DNA of 64,000 bases. Source: Dipteris shenzhenensis. Lineage: Eukaryota; Polypodiophyta; Polypodiopsida; Gleicheniales. Location: assembly GCA_047967505.1 (NCBI GenBank), contig CM106540.1; one strand, given 5' to 3'. The notes below the pieces were generated by a model. That model worked only from the letters and a program-made list of their open reading frames with translations, was not told the origin of the DNA and did not search any database. Of this stretch, positions 52,137 to 62,363 are shown piece after piece. The position numbers and the translations under genes are program-made. Within the stretch, counting starts at the first letter, position 1; every line of letters starts with the position of its first letter.

Positions 52137-53585
52137 ATCAGATAAGGAAAGTACCTGATTCCCTGTAAGTCAAAAAATGACTAAATAAAATTCTGATTTC
52201 TCAGAAAAACCTGCTCTATCAAGAGCCAGGAGCACTCACAATAGTGCTGTTTTTACTGTCAAAAAAAAAATCTGCAGCAAAACAGAAAATTTCCCTCCAG
52301 TCACTGTACCTTCTGACACACTGTACCGTGCTCAAATAGGCATAAAACAGTAACTTCAGAATGCTGCAGCTGTTCCACAAGTGCTTTATCAGTGCATCAT
52401 CAGCTGATGAAGCACAAAACACTGCTGTCCTGGACACTTCTCCCACCTCAGATGAGGTATCGCACTGATTTTATATGCATAAACCACTTGTCATACACTG
52501 TTTTGTTCACTGAAAAGAGGCTCCAAACACTTCAGCCTGTCACAAACCTGCAACAAAGAATGGGATAAATCCCAAGCAATCACCCTTCTGCCAAGGGGAT
52601 AAAAGGCATCTGAAGGTCTCAAACAGTAACTCAAGTGCTCACAAGCAAAATCTGGGCAAAAGCCCCTTGATTTGACACCTGTACCAAGTGAAAAACACCT
52701 CAACACTGAGGTAGCATACAAAATACAGCGCTCTCCTGGCACTTTCACCTGACAATGTAATGCATAAACGGCCCTGTGTACACAGTAACAACACAGATCC
52801 CAACGTACAAACACCGAAAAGAAGATCTTTTGAGCACTGTCAACGATGGACAGTTAGGGACCGAGTAAACTCGATGCGCCCTGGCCAAGCGTGGCTCAAC
52901 TGAGATTTTCTAAGTGCCGTACACAAAATGTGACCTGCAAAAAATGTCACTGAATACACTGCCGAAACAAGACCAATGTGAGCATTCTGGCTCCACATTG
53001 CCTCAAGGCATACACTGCATAAACTGCCAGGCAAAAGCCCTTTGAAATTGTCACCCAAAAGCTGAGATTTGCACTCAGCAAAAGCATAAAAGCCCTCTGC
53101 AAAATCAAGGCATTTGACCTTCCCGAAACAAGATAACTGTGCAACCACCACACACTGTGGCACTAGTCACCTCAAGCACGAGGGACACGAGGGTACTTGT
53201 TGTACCTTCTACACACAGTTTTAAGAACTGAACAACCGGGAATGAAGAGCAGAGTGCTCTCTTTGTTTCCTTCTGCCCCCCAAAATAAAAATAAAAATAA
53301 AAATTCGACATGTTCCTCCCTGACGCAATGACCGTACGGCGGCGTCCGTACAGTACGGCCGCCTGTACGGTGTCCGTACGGCGGTACGGACGTACGTACC
53401 CGACCGTACGACGGCTGTAGCAGCCTGTGTTGTGCGGTGCGCAGCTAGCTGCTGCTGCGTGTGCGAGCTGCCCCGCGCTGCCCCGCTCTACCTGCGCGCT
53501 GCCCTGCCCTGCTCTGCCCGCGCTGCCCGAGGGGAGAGGAAGGGATAGAGGGAGGGGTAGAGCGGAGTGGAGAGGGAGAGGTGAA
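52137..53585 (-). other. Copia-2 5-prime leader
   Basis: About 1.4 kb between primer site and gag ATG, with no long open frame. It contains the GTAC array and scattered GCAAAAGCCC words also found in the copia-1 leader. It probably contains packaging and dimerisation signals; that is inference. Confidence 0.6.
53332..53411 (-). promoter_or_regulatory. GTAC-rich array in copia-2 leader
   Basis: Nine GTAC tetramers in 80 bp, several inside CCGTACGG palindromes, 190-270 bp inside the 5-prime LTR. This is the same relative place as in copia-1. Confidence 0.75.
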
Positions 53586-53598
53586 GGCTCTGATACCA
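53586..53598 (-). other. Copia-2 primer binding site (initiator tRNA-Met)
   Basis: TGGTATCAGAGCC on the minus strand, complementary to the 3-prime end of initiator tRNA-Met, two bases inside the 5-prime LTR. Confidence 0.9.
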
Positions 53599-53600
53599 GT

Positions 53601-53801
53601 TGAGAGGGAAAGAATGAGGGAGTGGAACGAAGGAGACAGAGAGAGAGAGGGGGAGACACAAAAGTGTGGGTGTGAAGTGTTGAGCCACACCACAAACTCA
53701 TAGGTTTTATTAGGATTAGGCTTTCACCCTATGACTGTCTTAAGACAGTCATAGTTGTCATATCTTTAATAAAAGGGTGGCAATGTGCCTTTACCCCAAC
53801 A
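53601..53801 (-). repeat. Copia-2 5-prime LTR
   Basis: 201 bp, 98.5 percent identical to the other LTR. The 26-bp palindrome is conserved at 53729-53754. It is preceded inward by the tRNA-Met primer site at 53586-53598, two bases away. Confidence 0.92.
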
Positions 53802-53806
53802 ACCTC

Positions 53807-55640
53807 CCCTCTAGACTCTCCCCCTCCCCCTCCCTCCCCGCCCCCCCTCCTTGCTCTCCTCCTCCTCTCACTCCCTGCCGACAATAGGTTCACCCGCTTC
53901 TTCCTTCTCTCGTGCTTCCTTTGGACTTGGCCTTGACCCTCCGCCCTCGGGCAAGGGCAAGGCCGTGACCTCTTCCTCAATTCAGCAGCCCAGCCGCCCC
54001 TCTTTGCAGGACACTACCTCTATGCAAGTGCCAGGGGAGGAGGATCGCCCTCTCAGCTTCTAGCTCTGAGACTATGCACTGGGTTATCTTTGCCGATGAA
54101 TTTTTGGAGGCTAGGGACGTCGAACTACCTTGAGATCCCAGATTCGTATTCAATGTCCTAGAGTTGATAGTATTGATCATGCAACCCCAAAAATGGGGTT
54201 TGATTAGTGTGGTCGGCTCTCGCAAGCATCTTTTTTGGGGTCTTCAGTTTGCCTCCACAGGTGTGGAGAAGTGGGCACCGTCGATGTTCGATGCGCCATG
54301 ATGGAGGATCAGGTGTATCACATGATGGACGAGTGAATGGACCGCTACAAGGGATGGATTTGTCGGTCACCTGTGATGCTTTAGCTAGTTTTCAGCTTGG
54401 TGTTACCCCAGAGAGGCCAGGCTCAAGTTTGGCAGTAGGAGTGATCTGCCTGTCGCTCGAGGTAGTGCCCACTCACCTACATTATTGGACGCTTCAGCAG
54501 TGCACCAAGTTGTTTGGGGTAGATATCTATTTCATGCTACAGTGGGCATGGAAGGTAGGTGTTAAGCCAATTGCGACCCTGGTACGCTGGTGCATAGATA
54601 CCGGATTACTCTCCCTCCAAACCTTCTCGAAGTCACAGAGGTCTGGTTTTCTGGAGCATGCTTGCCGAGCCTCGTTTTCTACCACCCCTCAACATGAGTT
54701 GATGGTGATTTGGAACTTGCATGGGGGCTACATAGTGAGCCATAGTCTGATGCACAATAGGAGTTATAGAGAATAGTGATAGGATGGGCAGCATAATTTC
54801 TCTTGATTTAGGAGCGCATGTTTTCAACAACGGATATTGGTCATCAGCACAACCTCCTCCCTGGGAGGGGCCCAAAAGTTTGGTCCCCAGCAATAGGCCG
54901 AAGTTGGGGGTCTGCTTCTCAGTCCCAGGCATTGCCCGGAGGTCATTGATCAGGGTGAGCTCATTGTAGGTCATGCAGTGGGATGGGTCTCCATGCAAGT
55001 GAGTCAGGATTCGGATCCTAAATGTGTATGCACCCACTTCACACAACACTGCCCTGCTTTCTAGAGGCGGCTAATTGAGTGCCAGCCAGATGTTGACTCC
55101 TAGATTGTTGGAGGCGACTTCAACAATCTAGAGTTTGTGGAGGACAAGTAGGGAGGAGCCTCTTTTGCTGAGATACTGGCAACAAAGAGGAGCACGAGGA
55201 ACAGTTCATCTTTGCGATTAGTGGCAAAGACCCTTGGAGGGAGGCAGAGTTTATTAGGCTCTCCAGTAGCCTCCACTTTTCTTGTGGATAGAGGAGGCAG
55301 GATGGACTACTAGAGCGCCTCGACAAATTTTACGTTGGGGACTGGGTGCTGCACAGGGGAGGCTCCACAAGCATTTTAGCAGCCACTACAATGTCATACC
55401 ACTCTCTGATTGCATTCCATCTAGAGCAGCCCCGCCTCAGTCTACCCCAAAAGGGAGTCTGCATATCCTTTAGGAGGCTGAGGTGCATTAGGTAGTAGCA
55501 GAGATCTGGAGGCAACCAAATGGGAGGCCGGAGAGGGCTAGGCATCTTGGGTAGCAGATGTGATTAAGCAGAGTAGCCAGGAGTTGCTAATGGCAAGGTG
55601 TTCCATCCCAAAGGATAGGAAAGATGACGAACAAGCTGGT
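53807..55640 (+). mobile_element. Old LINE A copy, right part (split by copia-2)
   Basis: C-rich coding (PPRPPSLLSSSSHSLPTIGS) continues the proline-rich segment left of copia-2. Degenerate ORF1 and EEP remnants follow, including VGGDFNNLEFVEDK near 55105-55140 and an LDKFYVGDWV-like piece near 55325. The copy is truncated near 55640, where LINE D sequence begins. It has many stops and is older than copia-2, which inserted into it. Confidence 0.68.
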
Positions 55641-55647
55641 TAGGCAC

Positions 55648-56034
55648 CCACACTTTTTAGAAAAAAATGAAATCCATATGTATTATATTACAAGAAACTA
55701 TGAAACAGTCCCCACAAAAATAGGGGAGAAGCAGTTACAACATCAAAAGATCTCATTATAGGACAAAAAAGCAAGATAATCCAGATCGCGTGCATGCACG
55801 CAGTCAAAGAATGATTGCCATAGAGAAGTACGGAAGAAATGATGCTTTGACAAGTCAGGGTCACTAAAGACTCTATGATTATGTGCCTTCCATAAAGTCC
55901 ATAGTGCTCATAATCATAGAGTCGAAAATCTCATTATAAGACAAGTGGAGACTATAATCTATCTGGCGAACCGACAAACAATCGTAAAAGGATTGCCTGA
56001 GTGACATCCGGAAAGACAAGAAAAGGGAGGAGCA
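55648..56034 (-). mobile_element. LINE family D, 3-prime fragment a
   Basis: The minus strand ends CTTGTAATATAATACATATGG then an A-rich tail (TTTTTAGAAAAAAA on the plus strand near 55653). It shares the 3-prime UTR wording of the D copies (TCTCATTATAGGACAA, CAATCGTAAAAGGATTGCC). It has no coding. Confidence 0.65.
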
Positions 56035-56048
56035 GACTTTTGGGTACA

Positions 56049-56172
56049 AACACTTTTTTTTTTTGGTAAATGAAATTTTACATTAAGAAAGCATTTACAT
56101 TCATAGCTGTCCCAGAGTGGGACAGCTCACAACAAAATACTAACAACTAAAAGTAGTAAAAGCTGCCCTTGT
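56049..56172 (-). mobile_element. Very short LINE tail with a 10-bp hairpin
   Basis: About 120 bp with a poly-A tail (T12 on the plus strand near 56049-56063), ending CTTAATGTAAAATTTCATTTACC in minus sense. It is flanked by TTGGGTACAAACAC on the left and TTGGGTACACAC on the right, so it is a separate, extremely truncated LINE insertion at the D1 target site. Confidence 0.65.
56105..56127. other. 10-bp perfect hairpin
   Basis: AGCTGTCCCA (56105-56114) pairs with TGGGACAGCT (56118-56127) around GAG. It is near the 3-prime end of the short LINE insertion. Confidence 0.85.
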
Positions 56173-56419
56173 TCTTGGGTACACACTTTTTTCTTTTTTA
56201 GTGAAAACAATGAATGCTTTATATTACAAGATAGCTATCCGGAAAAAATTTGGCAAGCTGAAATATTACATCAAGCGCAAATGTCCTTGTAGGACAAATA
56301 TACATTTTGATCTATGCATTGAATTTGCAAACAATCGAAGAGCGATTGCTGTAAAGAACGACGAAAGAAAACAAAAGTAGAAAAAACTGGATCACCAAAG
56401 GCTCTGTGGTTTCTAGCTT

Positions 56420-57539
56420 TCTAGAGAGTCCAATGCCCAATAGCGAACCCAGGTAAAGAACAAATCAAAATACAGCCGTTTAGCCCCAACAACCAGAAAA
56501 GCTTGCCAAAAGAAGCCTGAAAAAATCGCATTCTCAACCGGTCGGAGGATGCCCTGAAAGCTCTATGTCTCGAGGCAATGCCAAAAGATACGAGATATTG
56601 ATTCCCTTGGAGCTAAACACCGACGACAAATAGTTGGAGCAATATGTTTGCATGATAAAAGCTGTCCAGACGGAACAACCCCCAACAGAACACTGCCATA
56701 AGCCTTGGAGTGCCAAATCTGTTTCAATCTCTTTCTCCACCATTTGACTAGTGCAATGCCTCTAATTGGCCTTGTTCGACACCGAGGGTGTGATAGTAGA
56801 ACATTATATAAAGAAGAGACTGTTATATGAGACAGCTTCAAAGGGCGAATGGACGAGTATAAAGGAAGAAGAGTCCAATCCTGAAGCATGTCTTGAAGTT
56901 CTAAAGGCGGTACTAGCTGAAATAGCTGAAGCATTCGAGTAATGACTTTCCATACCGGACGACAGTGCATGCCCAAACCATATTTTGCAGGAGCCAAAGG
57001 GAAGGATTAAAGAGTGCCATCATTCTTAATAACATCAGCAACATTGGAAATCCCTTTTGTATTAAGAAAAAAAGATTGTTGGGGCTTCTGCAAGGCCAAG
57101 GGAGGAGAAAAAACCCCTGACCAATGCATGCTCTCAGCTTGCAAAGAGTTACCTTGTAAAGAGTCTCTTCCATTCCATTCCAAGTGTGAAAGAATATGCT
57201 TTTAATCTAGAAACATATGAGAAACCATAGGGCAACCTTTGATTTTGCCTTCAATGCAATCCCACTGCGTGGGTTGCCAAAAACCAAAAGCAGGAGTGGT
57301 GACGTGAACAAGGAAGGAGCGCATCATAGTAGCCTAAGGCTGATCATCTTGAAGAAACTGAAGCATCATTTTGCCTTTCTGAGCTAAAATGTGCACATGA
57401 ATATTAAGAATATTCAGCCCTCCATGCAATTTGGGTGAGCATAATCTCTTTACTGGAAGTATCCGCAAGCTTTTCTTGCCATGATTTGATTGCCAAAAAA
57501 TTTCCATAATGGTGGACATGAAGGAAGAGAGATCCCCCT
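56420..57539 (-). pseudogene. LINE D ORF2, C-terminal region with zf-RVT
   Basis: Blocks: KLHGGLNILNIHVHILAQKG (57440-57380), KYGLGMHCRPVWKVITRMLQ, LVPPLELQDMLQDWTLLPLY, KWWRKRLKQIWHSKAYGSVL and a zinc finger IAPTICRRCLAPRESISRIFWHC of zf-RVT type. The frame breaks near 57000 and 56600. The same blocks occur in D2 at 62364-63134. Confidence 0.82.
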
Positions 57540-58786
57540 TAGTGAAAAAAATCAATGGTAGATAAAACTAAATATAAGCCACCAAGATAGACTGAACAAT
57601 GCAAAGACGGACATGCAATGGCCAAGTAGCCAACTTCCAATATTCCAAATTTTTCTTCAATTTAGCAAGAACCCAATCAATCTATCGACAGCGAGTAATG
57701 CTCCAACCCAGAGGATATCCAAGATTATGAATCAACTGAGTTGGTGGAACAATTTCCCCCGGCCAAAGTAGTCTTTGCCAATCCTTAGAGTGCAATGGCA
57801 GCAGATGGGATTTCTGAAAAATAATGTGAAGGCCAGCAGCCAGTCCATACAAAGAGAGAGCCTGCATAAGCGAAGAAATATCCCTTGAAGTGTTTTTTGG
57901 CATGAAGAATGAATCATCTGCATAAGCCTGAGCAACCAATGAGCGACTTGCAGGAATTTCCAGCCCATGTAATATATCTGTCGCCACCAAGTGATCAATA
58001 TATCGAAGCATTGGATGCGTGGCTATAGCATATAAGATAGCACTGAGAGGGAAACCTTGCCAGACTGAACATCAAAGCGTCCAGGGCTCTGATAAGTCTC
58101 CAAACAAAATGCATGCAGCTTTTCTACCCTAATAAAGCCAGAAGATGACATGCTGCAATTTTTTGCCAAATCCCAAAGCATGCATGGTCTAAGCTACAAA
58201 ATCCCATTGAATGGTGTCAAATGCCTTTGCAATATCCACCTTTAGAATAAGCACATCTTGCTCTGTGTACTTGGCACACTCAATCCCAACATAAGCATTG
58301 GGAATATTATCAGTAATATGCCGTCTCGGATTAAAACCATACTGGGCTGGATGTAGGCCATCATGTAAATATTCCTTAATCCGATCAACCACCATTTTAA
58401 TGATGATCTTGTATATCACCGGCATCACAAATGGGCTTCTTGGAAGAAGTTTGACCAACCCTTTCTTAGACCATCCTAGCTAGGAAATTTCCATCTACCA
58501 CATGATTTAACATCATCACTTAACTCTCTTTCAGTGAAAGGAGCTTCCAAATCCAAGGCGTGTGCCGGTGAGACAATTGGAGTGACATACTCTAATAATT
58601 TTCACTTGCTGAAATGACCTCCTGCGAAGGTAAATCTGCTTTCCCAAACTGAGAAGAAAAATGTCGAACACAAGCTGCAGCAAGCTGTGCCCTAGAAGAA
58701 GTCCAAACACCATCCGATAACAAAGCCTTGCAAATATTTTGTGAAGACCTTCTGTGATGCAGCCCTTTAAAAAATGCTTTAGAGGA
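57540..58786 (-). pseudogene. LINE D ORF2, reverse transcriptase
   Basis: Minus-strand blocks: RELFWIKADPLKHFLKG, then PFVMPVIYKIIIKMVVDRIK, HPAQYGFNPRRHITDNIPNA and KVDIAKAFDTIQWDFVA (motif A, catalytic Asp). After a gap come MLRYIDHLVATDILHGLEIP, QAYADDSFFMPKNTSRDISS (motif C YADD) and YGLAAGLHIIFQKSHLLPLH. The motif B block is degraded near 58040. Copy D2 has the matching region in better shape at 63476-63925. It is not functional. Confidence 0.84.
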
Positions 58787-59898
58787 TCAGCCTTTATCCA
58801 AAAAAGCTCTCTGTCGTGCACGTGTCTCCCATTTGGCTATTTTCCTATTGTCGTTACATTGCAGATAATATTGTGCCCGACATAAAATCTGGTTTTCTTG
58901 AGAAGAACGAATCCTAGAGTGACTCAGCTCTGTCAAAGACTGACACTGAAATTTCGCCTGAGCAACATTGTCCCGCAAGGTCTTCATGTAGCTTTTGCCA
59001 TAATTACGAATGACTGCTTGTTGCATTCGTGTAACAAAAGCTTCCCAAGCAAAATCAATGCCAATGGCAGCTTGTTGAGATAGTGGCTGAGCCGCATCTT
59101 TAGCCAGAGTCTTGTACGCTTCATGCTCCAAATAGCTATTGTTGACAATGAGCAATCTTCTGTGCACAAGCCTGTCATCAAGTATCTCATGGAGACCCAT
59201 CCTCAACCACAAAGGGGCATGATCAGAATGTGTGAAAGTGTAATCCACCCATAAATTGACAGTGAGAAAATCATAGTGCTGAGGATCAACTCTATACCAT
59301 TGATCCAATTGAGCCCGATAAGCAGACTGAGCATTGTGTTGAAAAGTGTAACCAAGCATCATAGGCTGTGATTCTTTCCACAGATCAATAAGAGGGAGCT
59401 GAGTCAATAAAGTAGACCAATACTGAAGCTCAGAGGCTAACATGTGAGTGTGACTTGAAGTATTGTCACGTGGTTGAGGAGCATTATTAAAATCTCCACA
59501 AATGAAGGCATGTTGTTTCCAAGGATAACTTTGCATATCAGCCCCAATTAAACCTTTGCTGCAAGAAGATTGTGGTACATAGACCGATGCAAATTCAAAG
59601 ACTTCCCCCTGTATAAGATATTGGATGATCATCTACCTTGACTATCATTTAGAGCAACCATTGGCTGTAACTCATGTTTCACTAGGAAAACCACACCTGA
59701 AAAAGAATGTTCTCCTACATAGAAAATATCATAACCATAAAAATGCCCATGATGACCAGCATGCATATGCTGATTATGCTCTTGCAATACAAGTATGTCA
59801 GGCTGCAATTGATGCAGGTATCTCCAAACTAGCTTCCATTTCCTGAGATCACATAGACCCTATACATTGACAAAAAGACACTTTATGTATGACAGCAT
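58787..59898 (-). pseudogene. LINE D ORF2, EEP endonuclease
   Basis: From ATG 59898, MLSYIKCLFVNV, a TAG (59862-59860) at the position where relatives have Gln or Arg before GLCDLRKW, then QPDILVLQEHNQHMH (catalytic Glu). Frame 59632-58787 carries FASVYVPQ, HAFICGDFNNAPQPRD (catalytic Asp), a folded core and FTHSDHAPLWLRM (catalytic Asp-His), followed by the long helical linker to RT (AKFQCQSLTELSHSRIRSSQ, KWETRARQRAFLDKG). Endonuclease motifs are intact; the frame is broken by the TAG and a shift near 59640. Confidence 0.86.
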
Positions 59899-59906
59899 AT
59901 TTACAT

Positions 59907-61123
59907 TTAAGAACCCAAAATATCAAGTTTGCATTTCAACCTCAAGATCCGCCCCCGACCCTGAGATGAAACTAATGTCTGTGGAGAAGATAAAAGAGCA
60001 GCCACTTCCTCTTCAGGAAACAGAGTGCGACTTGTTGTCACTGCAGCCCAAGTAATTCCAATCCATGAATTTTCTTGTGGTGTGTTCTCACTCGATGACG
60101 AGCCATTCCAAGTACGTGAAGGAAGAGGTCTTCGTGCTGTCGCTGTTTTTCTTGGATTCAATCAAGCTTCCTACAGTATTTTCTCCTTTACTTTGGATTG
60201 AGATGTAGAAGGCATCAAAGAAGAAGCATTGCCATTGGAGGCAATGGAAGCTTTACCCTTATCCTGGGCTGCACTAACAAGCTTGTTGGACTCATTTTCA
60301 GCCATTGATGAGGCCCCACTATCCTTATGCTGCATCTGAGCTCGCATAGCATCCGAAGGCATTTTGTGTAAAACCAGGGGACATTGAGAGGCCATGTGTC
60401 CAAACTTTTTACATTCAAAGCAGGCACTACAAATAACCCCCATTTGAGCTTATAAAATGCACTTCCCATTGCCACATGATTCACTGTAACAGAATAGAAG
60501 TCAAGGGTGGGATTATCAGTATCCCAGAGAATGCAAAATCTATTTGAATTTCCATTTGGCCTAGGTGGACAAACCACTTTTCCCAAAGAAGCTACAATTT
60601 TGGGCAAAAGTGAAGCCAAACATTGACGAAAATCAACCACCTCCACCCACACTGGACAATGATGGCGAATCAGTGCTTGCCCATGTTGGGTGGGCGACCA
60701 TGGCAAAACATGAACCATCTGCTGCCCATAAAAAAGTGGAGAATGTTCAAGGAGCATCTGTTTATGCTGCTCATCAACCATGATAACTTTTAAAAATCCC
60801 CTAGCTGCATAATGCACTTTACGAACAAAACCTCCCAGTGTTCTAGTTAACCAGTTCCCGACATCTACTACAACTGGCATACAACCTGGGACAAAGATGA
60901 TGACAACATGCTTCGCATATTCCCACATGGGATCAACTATATCATCAACCTCCACCATAATCCCAACTGTGGGTACGGAATCTTTCCAATCCTTGCCGGT
61001 ATCTTCAAAACCCTCATGCATATCATCAAAAACCAGCTGTGCCTCAAGAGAAGCATGCACAGGGTCATCCTGACCCGAATCCTACTTTTGTTTCTTGTGA
61101 GAGTAAATCTTCATTAAAGCCAT
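59907..61123 (-). pseudogene. LINE D ORF1: DUF4283-like domain and zinc knuckle
   Basis: ATG 61123-61121 (MALMKIYSHKK) meets a TAG after 13 codons. The same frame then reads DPVHASLEAQLVFDDMHEGF, GNWLTRTLGGFVRKVHYAAR, KVIMVDEQHKQMLLEHSPLF and HCPVWVEVVDFRQCLASLLP (DUF4283-like), and after a shift the zinc knuckle CFECKKFGHMASQC (CX2CX4HX4C). A Ser/Lys-rich tail follows, and in another frame NPRKTATARRPLPSRTWNGS to the stop TAA 59909-59907. The ORF2 ATG (59898-59896) lies 8 nt later. Confidence 0.83.
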
Positions 61124-61383
61124 GACAAAGAGATGAAATAAACACACAGGAAAAGAGAAGAAGATGACGGGCTTATGAACAATGAAGGCAAAACAGAGCA
61201 AAAACTAAAGGACAGAAGGAGCTGTACCACGCACCAGAGAAACAAGGAAACCCCAAGGGAAGAAAGAAAGACAAGCAGTACACAACCACAGGCAAGACGG
61301 ATAGCAAAGGGAAAAAACGACCAACAACAAAGCCCAAAGGAGGAGATGAAAGGGACGACCAGCAGCAGTACTTGCTCCACCAA

Positions 61384-61450
61384 GAACCATACAGGCCGTA
61401 CAGCATGTACAAAACTGTATGGAACAGATCCGTACAGGTACGGATAACGC
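61384..61450 (-). promoter_or_regulatory. GTAC cluster in LINE D 5-prime UTR
   Basis: Four GTAC tetramers in about 65 bp (CCGTACAG, TGTACA, CCGTACAG, GGTACGG) inside the leader of D1, similar words to the copia leader arrays. Confidence 0.5.
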
Positions 61451-61624
61451 AAAGCTACAAAAGGAGTCGAGAATGTAGAGCCGGGGGCACAGGAGCCCGA
61501 ACGGGCAAGGCAAGACAGTCCGCGAGCAGATCCGGGACCTGGAAAGGGCTTCCAAAGGGGTTGAAAACCCTAGGCGGGCATGCTACTGCAGATGGACACC
61601 ATAGCTGAGCTCTTGGGTACACAC

Positions 61625-61708
61625 ACACACATTTTATATTATTTTTGTGAAAACTTACAAGATAGCTATCCCAGAAAAAACTCGTAAGCTGAAATACTGC
61701 ACACACTT
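61625..61708 (-). mobile_element. LINE family D, 3-prime fragment b
   Basis: About 80 bp matching the D1 terminus (TTTTGTGAAAACTTACAAGATAGCTATCC type, compare 56204-56236), between the right target duplication of D1 and the tail of D2. It is an extreme 5-prime truncation. Confidence 0.65.
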
Positions 61709-61861
61709 TTTTAGTGAAAGCTTTGATTGATTATATTACAAGAATAGTCACCTCAGAAAAGAGGCGCTACAAAATACATCAATTGAAGATCTCAGTATAA
61801 GCCAAATATACATCCTAATCTATCTGGCTTGTCTGCAAGCAATCAAAGAAAGATTGCTGCT

Positions 61862-62357
61862 ACAGAGAACGCTTAAAGAAAGCAAACAAAGAAAAAATGG
61901 GATCACTAAAGACTTCACAATTGCGGTCTGTCCATAAAGTCCGAAGTGCCCAATAGCGAGCCCAAACAAAGAAAAGATGAAACTCCAGTTGAAACCAAAG
62001 AGCCAGAAAAATTTCCCAAAGAGAAGAGCCAGGAATCTCGCTCGTAACCTTTGTCAAAGAGAATCCAGAAACTGCCGAGAAGACGGGCAATGCCAGAATA
62101 AATGAGGCTGCAGAGAACGCTTAAAGAAAGCAAAGAAAGAAAAATTGGGATCACTAAAGACTTCACAATTGCGGTCTGTCCATTAAGTACAAAGTGCCCA
62201 ATAGCGAGCCCAAACAAAGAAAAGATGAAACTCCGATCGAAACCAAAGAGCCAAAAAATTTCCCGAAGAGAAGAGTCAGGAATCTCGCTCGTAGCCTTTG
62301 TCGAAGAGAATTCAGAAACTACCAAGAAGACGGGCAATTCCAGAATAAATGAGACAC
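61862..62357 (-). repeat. 248-bp tandem duplication in LINE D copy 2
   Basis: GCTTAAAGAAAGCAAA at 61871 recurs at 62119. The units read alike through GGTCTGTCCATwAAGTmCrAAG and CCAGAATAAATGAG. The period of 248 is not a multiple of 3. Confidence 0.82.
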
Positions 62358-62363
62358 AGTCTC

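Larger units (their letters stand above)
41345..53801 (-). mobile_element. Copia-2: young LTR retrotransposon split by a LINE
   Basis: LTRs at 41345-41545 and 53601-53801 (201 bp each) differ at only 3 sites. Flanks are CCCTC (41340-41344) and ACCTC (53802-53806), a 4-of-5 match to a target duplication. The primer site TGGTATCAGAGCC (minus strand, 53586-53598) matches the 3-prime end of initiator tRNA-Met. A leader with a GTAC array, gag and a nearly complete pol follow in order. Without the 6.4-kb LINE A2 insert and its target duplication the element is about 6.1 kb. It lies inside an old LINE A copy. Confidence 0.95.
56187..61610 (-). mobile_element. LINE family D, copy 1, full-length
   Basis: 5,424 bp flanked by the perfect 14-bp duplication TCTTGGGTACACAC (56173-56186 and 61611-61624). 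Minus-strand order: 5-prime UTR, ORF1 (DUF4283, zinc knuckle), EEP, RT, zf-RVT and a tail (TTTTTTCTTTTTTAG on the plus strand). The plant L1-clade architecture is the same as family A, but the sequence is very different and AT-rich. Stops and frameshifts are frequent. Confidence 0.9.

Noticed and set aside
53445-53703. Open frames with Ser/Leu-rich or Glu/Arg-rich ends near the copia-2 LTR
   Set aside because: They overlap the LTR and primer site and repeat at the other LTR; non-coding.
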